Of a DNA stretch of 64,000 nucleotides, positions 9,101 to 19,607 are shown in pieces. The position numbers and the translations under genes were made by a program. Location: contig OV277872.1 in the NCBI GenBank assembly GCA_922989275.2, positions 29,094,119-29,158,118 on the forward strand. The letters run 5' to 3'. The notes under the pieces are model-generated. The model made no database searches. It worked only from the letters and a program-made list of their open reading frames with translations, and was not told where the DNA came from. This stretch comes from Gari tellinella. Lineage: Eukaryota; Mollusca; Bivalvia; Cardiida; Psammobiidae. Every line of letters begins with the position of its first letter. Position 1 is the stretch's first letter.

Positions 9101-11740
9101 ACCTGCAGCGATTTTGTGAGCAGAAAAGTAGTCACCTTGTCAACATCGGTGATAAAAATGAAAACAGTTTTATAAATTCTATAATCGCAAAGATCCATGG
9201 TATGTATAGTCTTACTAATTAAAAAGGGAATATCTCGATCATATAGATTTACACAAGACACATGTATATTTTACTAACCCCCTTTACTGCCTTACCCTGA
9301 ATACAACAATTATTGCAAACAGTTTGAATACTGATCAGTCGCCGCGTCACGCAGCGTCTGATCAGGATTCAAACTATTTGACACTCAATACTATATTTCA
9401 TAAGTCAAAATACCTAAACTTTACATTTGAGAAATAAAAGCAGACGGCAACGGTATAAGGATGATGGCGGATGGCAATTAAGTGGTAAACTTGACCAATC
9501 TTCTGTTTTGCTATCACGCTATGACATTGTAGTCTGCAATAAGTCGTAATCTGCAACAAACTACAAAAGAACGACGATAAGCCTTAGTCTACAACAAACT
9601 ACAAAAAACGACAATAAGCCTTAGTCTACAACAAACTACAAAAGAACGACAATAAGCCGTAATCTGCAACAAACTACAAAAGAGCGACGATAAGTAGTAC
9701 TCTGCAACAAACTACAAAAGAACGACAATAAGCCGAAGTCTGCAACAAACTACAAAAGAACGACAATAAGTCGTACTCTGCAACAAACTACAAAAGAACG
9801 ACAAAAAGTCGTACTCTGTAACAAACTACAAAAGAACGACAATAATTCGTACTCTGCAACAAACTACAAAAGAACGACAATAAGTCGTACTCTGCAACAT
9901 ACTACAAAAGAACGACAATAAGTCGTAGTCTGCAACAAACTACAAAATAACGATCACTCAAAGATGCACATATTTTATGAAAGTCAAGTCGTATCTTAAT
10001 CCTTTCATGATCAAATGTTTCATGATGTTTTACCCCTTCACCGCCATATTGTCGTCTGCTTCAATATTATTGTTTTCAATATTGTTTCAAAGTTAAATCT
10101 AAGGCAGTATAACTAACGTAATTTCAAAACAAGCGGCAAACAATTTTGATCCTGATCAGACGCCGCGTGGCTGTTTAACGTCATTGAGAGTGAAAGGTTT
10201 AAACCATGATAGTACATGTACATGTACATGTATCAAGTTTTCTGTCTTAATTTAAACTTGATTTCAAGATGTAATTGTGTAATCAAAAATTACAAATTCA
10301 CGTAGTGGTTAAAATAGGTTGTTTTTCGATTATGATCGATAATCGCAAGCAAGACCACGAATGTGTTAAAAATGTGTATCTATGTTTCGGATCTATAAAT
10401 ATGAAGTTTACCGTAAGAGACCAACGAACGGTTTAAGTAAACTTAACCATGCTAAATGCGACTCAACTCGAATTTGTAAACAGGTTTAATCCAGAGCAGA
10501 CGCCGAATACACAGCGTTGATATGGATCCCCACTTCATTGTTAACTATATTGATGTATTGTTAGTCCACTGCAGGTATCACTTTTTAAGTAGACGATTGT
10601 GTAGCGGTTTAAGGGTTTGAATTCCACTATTTAGTCTCGAAAGCCTGAATTCGTTGGATATTTAGGCGACCATAACTCCTGCACGTTGTAAACAAAACAG
10701 GGTCTACGCATGGAAACTAAATCTTAAAGCCAGAATATTCCTCACAGACTACCAAAGTCGTGTATTCTTCTTACATGAAATTTATGGCACTTTCGTAATC
10801 GTACCATATAAAAAGTAGTAATGCGTGGTACTTTTTGAGGTAATATTGCCTACAAACCTGTGAAATTTGTGGAAATAGTCTAGTTTTAAATCGAGTTTGT
10901 TTACAATGAACAATGAAAAAGTCGAATGATTTTTTCAGTTATAGCTCATTCGCATATCAAATAGTTATGTTTAGGTAGGAATTATAGCGTTTTCAGTCAA
11001 AGAGAGACAACTCCTCGTGTTTCTTGCTGAATATGACACAGACGGGATGAAGAGTCGCTTGTGTACATGAAATATCGGTCGCCGTATCGATCACGTGACC
11101 TTTACACGAAGCTTTGTAAACAAATAGCTTATTTTTATAGCCATCTCGATAAGAAATCGGCACCTTTATGCATGGTTCTTAACGAAGGGGGGGGGGGGGG
11201 GGGGGGACATATATCCTGCATATTATTACAACCGATTTCACTTACTTTTAGTACAAAGCCAATGCACATGTATAAGAAAAGGCGCGTTTTAAACATGAGT
11301 TTGGGCAGTAATATACCTTTAAGTTTGAAAAGTACTGAAAATCGTCTTCATAAAATATCTAAAATGAAATTCATACATTTCATATTTGACAAATAAACCA
11401 GTTAAATAAATGTTTGACGTGCGTCAGTAATTTTGATCAAGAACCGTTAATAAAAATGTGTGCTTGATATAATAAATACCCTGTCAAATGGCGATCGGCA
11501 TCCACACTTTTGAATTTTCTTGCTACTTTAACACTTTTAATGTCCAATATATTCTGTGCATATTTTGTGATGATGGTAGAACATGGGTTTATTTTAGGTA
11601 CTGTTTTCTGGATCGGCTTGACAGATGAAAGCATTGAGGGAATTTGGATATGGTTTGATACACAAGAAGAAATAGAGTTTTCTAACTGGGGGCCTACTGA
11701 GCCAAACAGCTTTCGAGGAACAGACGAAGACTGCGTTTGA
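1759..11740 (+). CDS. Five-exon type II membrane C-type lectin-like receptor
   Basis: Exons can be chained with consistent phases: 1759-1984 (or 1993), 5338-5430, 6290-6390, 9109-9199 and 11598-11740, each with AG/GT borders. The product (about 217-220 aa) has a cytosolic N-terminus of about 40 residues with two tyrosines, one membrane helix at about 41-63, a Thr-rich stalk with an NLT glycosylation site, and a C-type lectin domain. Domain landmarks are CPDTW...GSCYLF, RFCEQKSSHLVNIG, WIGLTD, NWGPTEPN and EDCV. EPN is the mannose-type Ca-binding motif. In-frame TGA at 11738-11740 stops the reading just after EDCV, although the same frame continues to TAA at 11810-11812 and contains WQD, two more cysteines and the usual domain end. 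It may thus be a truncated allele or pseudogene. A secreted or cell-surface innate recognition role is inferred from the family. Confidence 0.7.
2179..2490. mobile_element. MITE family B, copy 1 (ACAGTGCT ends)
   Basis: The ends ACAGTGCT and AGCGCTGT are inverted, and TA-rich DNA flanks them. Inside lie CCCTACAACGACCCT and CTCCCTCCTTACAAAGACCC. The latter (about 2219-2240) is the uninterrupted counterpart of the site where the Polinton inserted at 33,014, so this copy serves as an empty-site paralogue. Confidence 0.6.
2501..2582 (+). repeat. Retroposon 3' tail
   Basis: The block AAGCGCTTTTGAACGCACAG, then AGCGCTATATAAATC and an AATAAT microsatellite, looks like the shared 3' tail of a SINE/LINE family. 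A second copy is at 20,955-21,015. Confidence 0.4.
2672..2757. repeat. Degraded core of MITE family J
   Basis: The hairpin GTGTGACTTCTCATTAGCAT / TCTAATAAGTAGTTATAC resembles the centre of the CAGGGCTCCAGATAAG elements (see 28,969), but the ends are not recognisable. Confidence 0.4.
2898..3118 (+). repeat. CT-rich microsatellite
   Basis: Imperfect (CT)n and (CTGT)n, including an uninterrupted (CT)n run of about 45 bp near 3063-3105. Open reading frames across it are low-complexity artefacts. Confidence 0.9.
3150..4915 (+). repeat. 115-bp satellite array, about 15 copies
   Basis: The landmark AGGATAGGGGAGGAC recurs every 115 bp (for example 3238, 3353, 3468) to about 4843. Copies differ by only a few bases; one near 3820 has a short deletion. 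A diverged copy follows to about 4980. The array lies in intron 1 of the lectin gene. It also contains CA-rich runs (CACACACATCCACCAGTGCA). Confidence 0.92.
5338..5430 (+). CDS. Lectin gene exon 2: Thr-rich stalk
   Basis: Acceptor TTTATAG ends at 5337 and donor GTATAA starts at 5431. Read in phase 1 it gives a Thr-rich segment with an NLT sequon, suited to an O/N-glycosylated stalk. A second frame is also open, so the reading depends on the exon phases, which agree with exons 1 and 3. Confidence 0.55.
5431..6289 (+). other. Lectin gene intron 2, no other feature
   Basis: Bounded by GTATAA and TTTTTAAG. It holds two near-identical CTCAATTCC...GTGATCTAATG stretches near 5950-6000. I saw no gene or clear transposon. 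Confidence 0.45.
6290..6390 (+). CDS. Lectin gene exon 3: start of the lectin domain
   Basis: Acceptor TTTTTAAG, donor GTACGT. It encodes CPDTWIAYQGSCYLFDN and MNWVTAE, the first disulphide loop of a C-type lectin domain, and ends in phase 0. Confidence 0.7.
6535..7084 (+). repeat. Degenerate minisatellite in lectin intron 3
   Basis: Units of about 40-70 bp built around GCCATATTGCGGACAAATGT followed by TACGAATAT recur near 6545, 6684, 6725, 6793, 6866, 6907, 6981, 7033 and 7072. The array resumes at about 7954-8005 after the Tc1-like element, which therefore inserted into it. Confidence 0.55.
7085..7953 (+). mobile_element. Decayed Tc1/mariner-like transposon with 28-bp TIRs
   Basis: Perfect 28-bp inverted repeats lie at 7085-7112 and 7926-7953 (start TACTAAGACGAAAAAG). 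The TA at each tip fits a TA target site. At 869 bp it is shorter than an autonomous element. It carries a broken transposase segment (7481-7822) and is richer in GC than its surroundings. A G-run of ten lies near 7421. Confidence 0.65.
7481..7822 (+). pseudogene. Tc1/IS630-type transposase fragment (DNA-binding half)
   Basis: One frame reads VHFSTIERLVRRMRETESL, then GRPYVTTS, HLRNRHRTAS and later a segment with RLYVGLP. This is the paired-type helix-turn-helix region with a GRPxVTT linker seen in Tc1-like transposases. At least five in-frame stops interrupt it, and the DDE catalytic half is missing, so it is inactive. Confidence 0.6.
8761..8945. mobile_element. MITE family C, truncated copy
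   Basis: TTAA (8757-8760) precedes CCCTTTGAACCCTAGTCCCG. The hairpin TTTGCAAACAGTGAAGACCC...TTCACTGTTTG follows. The right end (GGAGGAAAGAG-TTAA in full copies) is absent. Confidence 0.55.
9109..9199 (+). CDS. Lectin gene exon 4: middle of the lectin domain
   Basis: Acceptor ACCTGCAG ends at 9108 and donor GTATGT starts at 9200. The frame reads RFCEQKSSHLVNIGDKNEN and continues to AKIHG, the alpha-2 / HL(V/A)xI stretch of a C-type lectin domain. It starts in phase 0 and ends in phase 1, exactly as the flanking exons need. Confidence 0.7.
9315..9380. repeat. Hairpin family D (AAACAGTTTGAA...CAGACGC)
   Basis: An imperfect palindrome from GCAAACAGTTTGAATACTGA to ATCAGGATTCAAACTATTTG. Similar hairpins stand alone or inside MITE B at 21,795, 28,774, 31,258, 49,870, 50,578 and 53,140; a half copy is at about 10,137. 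Confidence 0.6.
9528..9953 (+). repeat. 38-bp minisatellite, about 11 copies
   Basis: The unit starting CTGCAACAAACTACAAAAGA and ending AATAAGTCGTA repeats every 38 bp (for example 9551, 9589). It lies in intron 4 of the lectin gene. Confidence 0.88.
9954..11597 (+). other. Rest of lectin intron 4
   Basis: A half copy of hairpin D lies near 10,137-10,190, CATGTACATGTACATGTA near 10,214, and a run of 20 G at 11,187-11,206. No other gene or complete element was seen. Confidence 0.45.
11598..11740 (+). CDS. Lectin gene exon 5: Ca-site and premature stop
   Basis: Acceptor TTATTTTAG ends at 11597. The frame reads TVFWIGLTDESIEG, then FSNWGPTEPNSF and TDEDCV, followed by TGA. In the next 69 bases the frame stays open, encodes WQD and two cysteines in the usual spacing, and meets TAA at 11810. 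Candidate AATAAA signals lie near 11,937 and 11,984. Confidence 0.7.
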
Positions 11741-12049
11741 ATTTCTACAAATGTTTGGCAAGATTCGCCATGCACAAATAATCACTTTCCTCTTTGTGAA
11801 ATGAGTGGCTAACTTTCGTTTTCGTTTTCATTTGAGTATTTTATTATATTTTTGCACATGAACATCTGGTTGCCAGTTAGTCCCTTTAAGTTTTCATGAA
11901 ATGTATACGGTATATCTATTTATTAGAGCGCTCTATAAATAAATAGTGAATGCAAGCAGGTTTCTAACTAAACTTATAGTCAACAAAATAAAAGCAGTCT
12001 ATTTTTAACAATTGCCACGAATTAAGTGACATCTTGTGCATGTTCAACT

Positions 12050-13470
12050 TCCTCAAGCTCAAATACATTACTCGGGTCCTTTATATGATTTACCTATTAC
12101 ATATATTCGCAATAGACGTGAAAGTAACAGTAAAAGCATAAGAATTTTGGCAAAACCATCTAATTTTGTCTAGAGAGGCACTTAAATGCTCATACTCAAC
12201 GTGTGTTTTTTCAAAGCAAACTATATACATGTAGTACCAAATATAGAGACGGCCCTCGCATGAGACGCTTCGCTAATTTGTTGCATAGACAATGTAACAG
12301 CCTGAGGTACATTTTATTAGCACAAGTTGCATGGATTTCTCCTGAGTAGGTGCACTCACCTAAACTACGTCAAGTAATGTCTTTAAAGACATTTCCTCAG
12401 TCCAGTGATGGAGTCCCCCATTGTTCTCGACAGGCGCGAAAGTAACTGTAAAAGCATGCAGCATTAGCTACCGGCGGGTATACCAATCTCAGTTTACCTG
12501 ATGACGCCCAGACATATTCATGCTCTAGAGACGTTTCAATGGTTATTTCTAACCAAACTATCAACTATAAAGGTCGGGCCTCACACGAGACGCTTCAATG
12601 GTTCTTTGTTATCGGTATGTGCACAAGCCGCATGCTATTTGCGTGGAAATTGCCTGGCTAGGCGTTATCACCTAAAGTAGGTCAGAAAATGTCTTTAACG
12701 AAACCTTAAGCATGACTCAGGATACGATATATATACCGTTTTATACGGTAAAGACATAGCATTACCTAGTTTGGGCGTGTTACACCTAGTCAGGTAGAAC
12801 GCTTGCAATTCAAACTGAATGTATACGCAAAGAACATGTGAAGCGTCCCATGGAAGGCCCGTCTTTCATATTTGATGATTTGATTTGAAAGCAAACTTGA
12901 ATATGAGTATGACGTGGCATCTCTAGACAAATTAAATGGTTAGAGCTTCATGTCCCATGCTTGTACAACTTTTTTCACGCGTATTGAGCTATTGAGAACA
13001 AGCGGGAGGGTAGCCATACAAAGGAGCGGGAGTAATGTCTTTAGAAAAGCAACTCGAAGTAGCTTTGGCGGTTACACCAAGTCCAGTAAAAGATGACACA
13101 TAAGAATGCAAATCGTGCTGAACGTCATAGCAAACAATCAATGAAGCGTCTTAAGTAAGGCCAGTCTCTTATTTTTGATGATTTTGTTTGAAGAAAAAAC
13201 TTGAGGTAGGGCCTCGGGTTTCATGATTTTGCATTTACTTGACGTCTATTGCGAACATGGGGGAGGGGTTGATTGAAAGAACTAAGGTAATATCTGTAAA
13301 TACTTTATTTGGGTCATCTTGTATGATCCTCTCATTGTTCTCAATAGGCATAAAAGTAACTGTAACAGTATTATTAGTCGCTTCACTAATTTTGTTTTTT
13401 TGAAAACTTTTTACCGGACAAGGTGAAACTACCCAAGCTCGGTCAAGTAATTTCTTTAAGACCACCTTAC
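12050..13470. repeat. Cluster of dispersed repeat L, both orientations
   Basis: Motifs such as AAGTAACTGTAAAAGCAT, CAAGTAATGTCTTTAAAGAC, GAGACGCTTC and CTCTAGACAAA recur three to four times, some in reverse. Single copies are at about 51,400-51,610 and 61,340-61,500. No coding sequence was recognised. Confidence 0.5.
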
Positions 13471-13475
13471 CCACA

Positions 13476-13805
13476 GTATGCGGACTCCGACTCCTACTGT
13501 ACCCTCTCTGGAAGTCGGTTGCTTTTAGGGATACAGTTTCGCCAAATAGGTATAAAGACGTGTTATCTGTTGCTCATCGCGGCTAAAAAAGCTGGATTTC
13601 TTTCTGCCTTTTACAAGGAAATGTACGAAACTTTGCATTATATTAGATCTAACAGCAGACGATATCTTCCATTTTTCTTGCAATTCTTTGAAATCGAATC
13701 GGAGATTTTTCGTGTAGAGCATGTACATATAAATTGACCAAACTGTATGAATAATCGCTAACTTTTGTATGATAATCGCAAACTTTATAAAGCGACTGTA
13801 TGCCT
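13476..13805 (+). repeat. Left arm of a long imperfect inverted repeat
   Basis: CACAGTATGCGGACTC, GCCAAATAGGTATAAAGACG and GTATGCCTAATCACAC match in reverse order and orientation at 15,064-15,553. The arms flank the family E repeat at 14,095, suggesting one old element with long terminal inverted repeats. Confidence 0.45.
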
Positions 13806-14094
13806 AATCACACAATAACATGGACAAATGGCAGTGCTATAAAAGCAGTTTTTCTTCATCGTCATTCGAAGAATCCATCAACCAAGCTGCCTTCAAACAT
13901 TCAAACAACGTTTTCAAAGTGAAAATGAGAACACACATGTAGGAGGCAACACATTCTTCTTCATATCAAAATTCAGAATGTACTTTCTGCAATATTCGTG
14001 GAAAAACATGATCATTTCATGTATAAAGGAAAAGGTAGAATATAAGATAAAAAGTGGTCATGCCTAGATTTCAAAGATACACGTGCGTCACCAG

Positions 14095-14790
14095 ACAAAA
14101 CAAGAATCGTGTCCCAGATACATGTACACGAATGCCCCCGATGGCACGGGGAGGTGAATCCAGATTATCCTATCAAAAGGAGTTTGAGAGCGGAAACTGG
14201 CGTGGATCGTCATAAAAGCGCAATTTTAAGGAATTCAAGGACTATAACTCCGAATAACTCTATATCTCCAAAGGGCCTAGTGTGAATTGGTGCCGCTGGT
14301 TAACGAACTAGGTCTCCATTTTATGACAACAAACATTTTCAGAAAGTTGGATGAAGATCAGATGAAAAGCAATTTGTTTGTGAAACACAAATATCCCCAA
14401 CCAGCATCATGTTCGGTATGGAATTCGTATTTGCAAAAGTAAGTCAAAAGTCAAGGTCGCTTGGTAAAAAACATTGGAATAGTTGGAAAAGTCTAAACAC
14501 AAGTAAAATACATATACAAAGTATGGGAGCTCTAGGCCTATTTGTTCAAATGTTATAGACATTTAAAGATTTTTTACAAAAGTAGGTCAAAGGTGAAGGT
14601 CACAATGTAAAAAAGTGTGTATGGTTGGAAAGGTCTTGATACAGGGAAGACACATGCGAAATATGTAAAATAATGCAAGAGTTTTAGCCAATGTTATGTT
14701 TTTTATATAGACGGACGGACAAACAAATTGACAAACAGACAGGGCGAAAACTATATGCCCCCGAATCATAGATTCTAAGGGCATAACAAT
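14095..14790 (+). repeat. Modular dispersed repeat E, short copy
   Basis: Starts near ATCGTGTCCCAGATACATG, holds two AAAGTAGGTCAAAGGTGAAG modules and ends near AAAACTATATGCCCCCGAAT. The same repeat with many more modules is at 54,500-56,775. Confidence 0.6.
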
Positions 14791-15063
14791 ACAAAGTCTT
14801 ACATGAACACCATTGAAACAAAAACAAACAGCTGCTCGGGATGACGACTTTATCCCAAAACAGTATACCTCAGAGGAAGAAATGGAATTGAGTGCACGTT
14901 TCGTAAGAAATTAGAGAAACGTCCACTTTGGAAGATGTAGAAGACCACAAAATGTGATGTCTAAAACTCTTTGACAGCCATGGTTTTAAAAATTGCATCA
15001 ACTCAAACTTTATGATAACCAAATTCTGTTAGAAAAGTATATGCAATTATGGTACAGTACGTG

Positions 15064-15553
15064 TGCGATTAGGCATACATTGCTGAAAATATATTGGCTA
15101 TTAGGCTGCATGTTTTCAAAACGAGCCACTCCAAACAATAGTTTGCCCATTTTCTGCTGTCGAAGTAAAAGAGCAACGTCGATCCCTTTAGATACATCAG
15201 TGTGTGCTTTTGTTAAAAAGTTTTGACAAACATTGAACTTAAAATCTTTCCGAAAATCGAATAAAGCAGAAATTGGCGGGTAATCATCATCAAGACATGT
15301 GTTTTGTTTGTCTTGTTGATCTGATATTTGCAAGCAGCATTGATTAAAGACAGGGGCCGTGATTTACAGTATTAAAAGGAACAACTCTACGCTGAAAAGT
15401 ATTAACTCAATTTTACCGAAATGTCATGAAACGTTGTTTTTACAATACACTGTCAAACACAAAGTACACGTCTGTATGCCTATTTGGCAAAACTCTATTC
15501 CTAATAGCTACCGACGTCCGGAGCGGGTACAGTAGTGAGTCCGCATACTGTGT
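15064..15553 (-). repeat. Right arm of the long imperfect inverted repeat
   Basis: GTGCGATTAGGCATAC at 15,064 and CTATTTGGCAAAACTC...GAGTCCGCATACTGTGTC near 15,480-15,553 are reverse complements of segments in 13,476-13,805. Confidence 0.45.
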
Positions 15554-15810
15554 CACATTACCCGCCAAATCAGCTCAACCAGTGCTGACGTGGGAGGTGA
15601 GATACCTATGAAGATTACAAGTATAAGGCCTGGAGTTGTGAAAAACTCATCAATAAAAGCTTGAACCGTCAAACAAACAGACAAACGAGACCAGTATAGC
15701 GAAGAACAAAAGTCTGTTTGCTACTCTCTCCGCTTCGCCTTTTCTAATCATTCTATTTTACTTCTTGTACTAATGCTACTGTAAGTCGGTGCTGTACTAG
15801 TACTAGGAGC

Positions 15811-15872
15811 AGTAACAGCAGCTGCAGTAGTAGTAGTAGCAGTAGTAATGGTAGAAGTAATGGTAGACGTCA
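15811..15872 (+). repeat. AGT/AGC trinucleotide microsatellite
   Basis: Imperfect runs of GCAGTAGTAGTAGTAGCAG and GTAATGGTAGAAG. Confidence 0.6.
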
Positions 15873-15884
15873 CCAAGAGCAGAA

Positions 15885-16320
15885 TAGCATAAGTTCTGAA
15901 GCTTTTTCTGTGATTGGACCTACTGACCTACTTTGTTTACTACATCACCTAGATTTTGTCAAGGGGATCATTCTGAGCAAGTTTTATGAGCTTGTGCAAA
16001 AAACATGGCTCCTACAGTGTTAAGAAGCCTTTTCTATGTTTTGACCTACTGGCCTACTTTTTTATCTTATGTAATCCATATTCATACATTGCCTAGATTT
16101 TGTCAGGAAAATAATTCTAAAAAAGTTTCACGAAATTTAGGCTAAAAATATGGCCCCTGGATTGGCCAGAAAGTGTTTTCTTCGATTTGATTGACTGATC
16201 TTCTTTTTGACCCGACACAACCTATATTTAGGCATGACCTAAATTTTAACATGGGCATGACACAGACAAAATCTAAAAAAATGTAACCCAAATTACAACT
16301 TCTAGAAGGTTCTGTCACTT
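15885..16320 (+). repeat. Modular dispersed repeat N
   Basis: About three diverged modules of roughly 140 bp, each with TTTGACCTACTGACCTAC, CACCTAGATTTTGTCAAG and an AAGTTTCACGAAATTTAG-like end. Confidence 0.5.
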
Positions 16321-17514
16321 TTCATTCGATATTAACACGGAAAAAACTATACCATCTGGCGGCCATGTTTTTTGACGGATCAACATGTTTTGAACAAGTT
16401 TTAAAAGTATATCAATTGATACGCATTTGGGTGAAACCCAAATCAAAATCGGACCAGTGGTTTCGCAGAAGAATATGTTTTTAGATATTGTACACGGTTG
16501 TCATGGCAACAAGACCATTAGCCCCACCCATTTTCTTTAAACAACTTTTGATGCTCAAACCAGTAGCATGTACTTGACCCAGTTTGTTTCCACTGGGTCC
16601 ATTGGTTTCAGAAAATATGCCGTTTGCAATTGTTGACGGGCGGTATGCAAAACACAAGTTTAAGCTGCAAGTTTTCATAACTTTAAATTTCTTTGAATTG
16701 CGAACGAAATTCTAGCGATAGCCTCAAATGCCACGTATGAAAGATGAACATGTTCAAACAATTTATTCTGTATATAAGTCCTGAACCTGCTTTTTATTGT
16801 ATTTTAGGTTTATCAAATTTGAGTTTTTTACCTGAATATTGTATAATAATTATGTGTTAAGTTTAAACATATTTGTATGTTTGTAATTATGTGTTTGTTT
16901 AGCTTTTAGCAGTTTTTGCAACAAGGTTTCATTTTGTTGAATTGCATCATTTATATTCTCTAATTATAATTTGTTTCTGCATTGTGTTGGTAAAGAGTAC
17001 TTTAGTTGATTATAAAAGAAAGTAGCATTTCAGTTAGATTTGATATAAGGCTGTTAAGGTTTCAAACGTATAGATTATTTTGTTCTATAATCTTATATAC
17101 CGCTTATTTGTTTAATTCCACTTTCTTTATTTTCAATATTCCATAAAATCCTATTGCTTATGTTTATAGTGTCTTTGTCAACTTTTATTTGTGTCCATGC
17201 ACTCATGATTTCTTTTAAGAAGATATGTAGTTCGAACAATTCTGAAATGATAGGTTGGTTTAATAAGTTTTCCGGCATATTTGTTCAAAAGTTTAAACAT
17301 ACTGTTCCATCGTCCGTTCGTTTGTTCTTCTAAATTATAATCCCTTTTATCCATCTACACTTTTACTCGTCCATTTATGCGTGGTTGTTTGCCGGCTTTT
17401 TTGTCAGGTTTTGAGTCCAAAGGAAAACCATACCTTGCTTTAGTTAGTTTTGTTTCCTTTTTTATGGGGGTGGGGGTTGTTGGGTGATGAAAAGTACTTG
17501 TGAGGTATTTGAGT
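16321..17514. other. No feature seen
   Basis: AT-rich sequence without a supported gene, tandem repeat or bounded element. Confidence 0.4.
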
Positions 17515-18495
17515 TTTGGGAGTGCTCACTGTGAGCGATTTTGTGATACCGCTCTGTCCGGCGTCCATCTGTCCGTCACACTTTTTGCGCCACGCTTTAT
17601 AAGTCCTGTACTACAGAAGCTTTTAAGATGAACCTTCATATATGAAAAGAGCTTGACAAGGATCATAACTCTTGCATCATTATTGTGAGAGTAAATTGGA
17701 TAACAATTGTAGTCAAATTTGGCATTTTCAACACATCAAGGGCCGATAGCTCATGGCCCAATGATCCGATTTCAGCTAAAATTAAACTCAACCGAGAACT
17801 TATAGTTATATACTATCTTAACTAGTTTGAGAAAGATTGAATAAAACACTGTTAGGCATGGCATTTCAGTAAGACGCTGGAACAGTGATCCCTAGGTTTC
17901 ACCTCTGCCTACAGTAGGTGACACAAAAAGTGTGGCTTCTAGAGTGTAAACTCTGTTAAATATGGCATTTTCTGCAATTGAAGGGCAGATAACTCTTGAC
18001 CTATTGATCAGATTTCAACCATAATGGAACTCATCTGAACTCTGATGGCCATTTACAATGTGAGCAAGTTTGAAAAAGACTGGATAAAAATTGTGGTCTC
18101 TAGTGTGTAAACGCTGTTTGATATGGCATTTTCAGCAATTCAAGAGCAGATAACTATTGAAAGTTCTATTTGTCAGATTACAACCATAATCGAACTCATT
18201 TAAACTCTTACAGTCATATACAATCTGAGCAAGTTTGAGAAAGAATGGATAAAAAGTGTGCCCATAAGAGTGTAAACACAGTTAAATATGGCATTTTCAG
18301 CAATTCAATGGCAATTAACTCTTGACAGATTAGTCTGATTTCAACCATAATCAAACTAATCTGAACTCTTATGGTCATATACAATCTGAGTAAGTTTGAG
18401 AAAGATTGGATAACGACTGTGGCCTCTAGAATGTAAAAACTAAAATTGGTGACCACGACGGACATAATGCTCACCCTGGGCTAGCTCAGGAGGGC
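17515..18495 (+). repeat. Modular dispersed repeat F
   Basis: About five modules of roughly 165 bp with ATATGGCATTTTCAGCAATT, GATTTCAACCATAAT and GAGCAAGTTTGAGAAAGA. The ends GTGCTCACTGTGAGC and ACATAATGCTCACC suggest inverted boundaries, as in repeat H. Confidence 0.6.
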
Positions 18496-18734
18496 TAAAC
18501 AACTACTTACAACAGACACAGCACCATCGAAAGAGGGCATTTCATACACTGGAGATGTTCTTTCCTAAAAAATGAGTTTACACTAAATCTATTATTTCCC
18601 TTCAAAATAGTTTGGAGTAGCCGCCAGCTTGCTACACAGATTAACATGAACTTTCTCAAATATCTAAAAATTGTCCTTTTCTGTGTTTTATTGAGGTGTG
18701 ATTGCTTTTCTTTTGGGTCTTCCCCACTGTATTT

Positions 18735-18989
18735 CAGGGCTGCCATTTCTCCGGATTTGTCCTAAATCTTCGAATTTTTTTTCTAGAACATGGTAGCTTA
18801 AAGCAGGCTGAAAGTAAAGCAAAATGCGCCTTAATGCGCATTCTACTTTACTTCCAGCCTGCTTTAAGTAGTCACGTGTCAACAAACGTAGAAACAGGCT
18901 TTGGGGTAAAGGTACGATTCGTTAAATGGCACTTAAAAAAGAAAATTTTGAAATCTTAGGATTTTTTATTTCAACTTATGACAGCCCTG
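18735..18989. mobile_element. MITE family A, copy 2
   Basis: Ends CAGGGCTGCCAT and GACAGCCCTG; perfect 6-bp duplication GTATTT at 18,729-18,734 and 18,990-18,995. It has the same central AAAGTAAAGC hairpin as copy 1, in the opposite orientation. Confidence 0.8.
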
Positions 18990-19150
18990 GTATTTGGTGA
19001 GCTAAACAGTAAATTATAAAATGCGTGTGGATTGGAATCAAGACAAAGACTGATGTTTTTATTGTACCCAACAATTTAATATATGTGCATGTGTATGAAA
19101 ATATAATATTGCATAAATAACATCAAATCACAGTCTTGTACTTCATTTAA

Positions 19151-19381
19151 CCCATCAACCCATATATACGCCTTTTTACGCCTTGAATTTATTCCTCCAC
19201 TAAAGAAAATAGTTCCAATTTATACAGTCATGAACATGTAAGAAATATTTTTTAAATCCTAGCAGACTGTAGCTTAAAGCAAGCTGAAAGTAAATCAGAA
19301 TACACATTCTTTTTTACTTTCAACCTCCTTTAAGTGATCATCTGTCTTCGAAACTAGAAACAGGCTAGAGGGTAAAAGGTC
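19151..19381. mobile_element. MITE family G, diverged copy
   Basis: TTAA (19,147-19,150) precedes CCCATCAACCCATA. The central hairpin is decayed. Typical family segments ATTCCTCCACTAAAGAAAAT and TAGAAACAGGCTA are present. Confidence 0.55.
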
Positions 19382-19404
19382 AACTCATACATCCTTGAAA
19401 CTTT

Positions 19405-19590
19405 TAATGGACAATTCCAGTTCATAATTAAGTCTAGCCTATTTATGGCTATTTAGGGTTGTTTACTGCAATATAAGGACAAATGACAAGCAGTACAGAC
19501 CCTTACTAAGGAGCCCCCTGATCACAAGGTCTACACTGTAAGCATAGGATAAGTATACGTTTTACAGGTTTACTGTTTTTAAATTATGAG
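19405..19590. mobile_element. MITE family C-like, reverse copy
   Basis: GGACAATTCCAGTT, the hairpin CAGACCCTTACTAAGGAGCC...GGTCTACACTGT and the CATAGGATAAG end match family C in reverse. Confidence 0.45.
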
Positions 19591-19607
19591 TAAACTCGTT
19601 GCTAAGG

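Noticed and set aside
9528..9953. CRISPR array
   Set aside because: The 38-bp units are contiguous, without unique spacers, in an animal intron.
11738..11740. TGA as a selenocysteine codon
   Set aside because: C-type lectins are not selenoproteins and I saw no convincing SECIS hairpin downstream.
15010..15333. 107-residue minus-strand frame
   Set aside because: No domain or codon pattern; it lies in an arm of an old inverted repeat.
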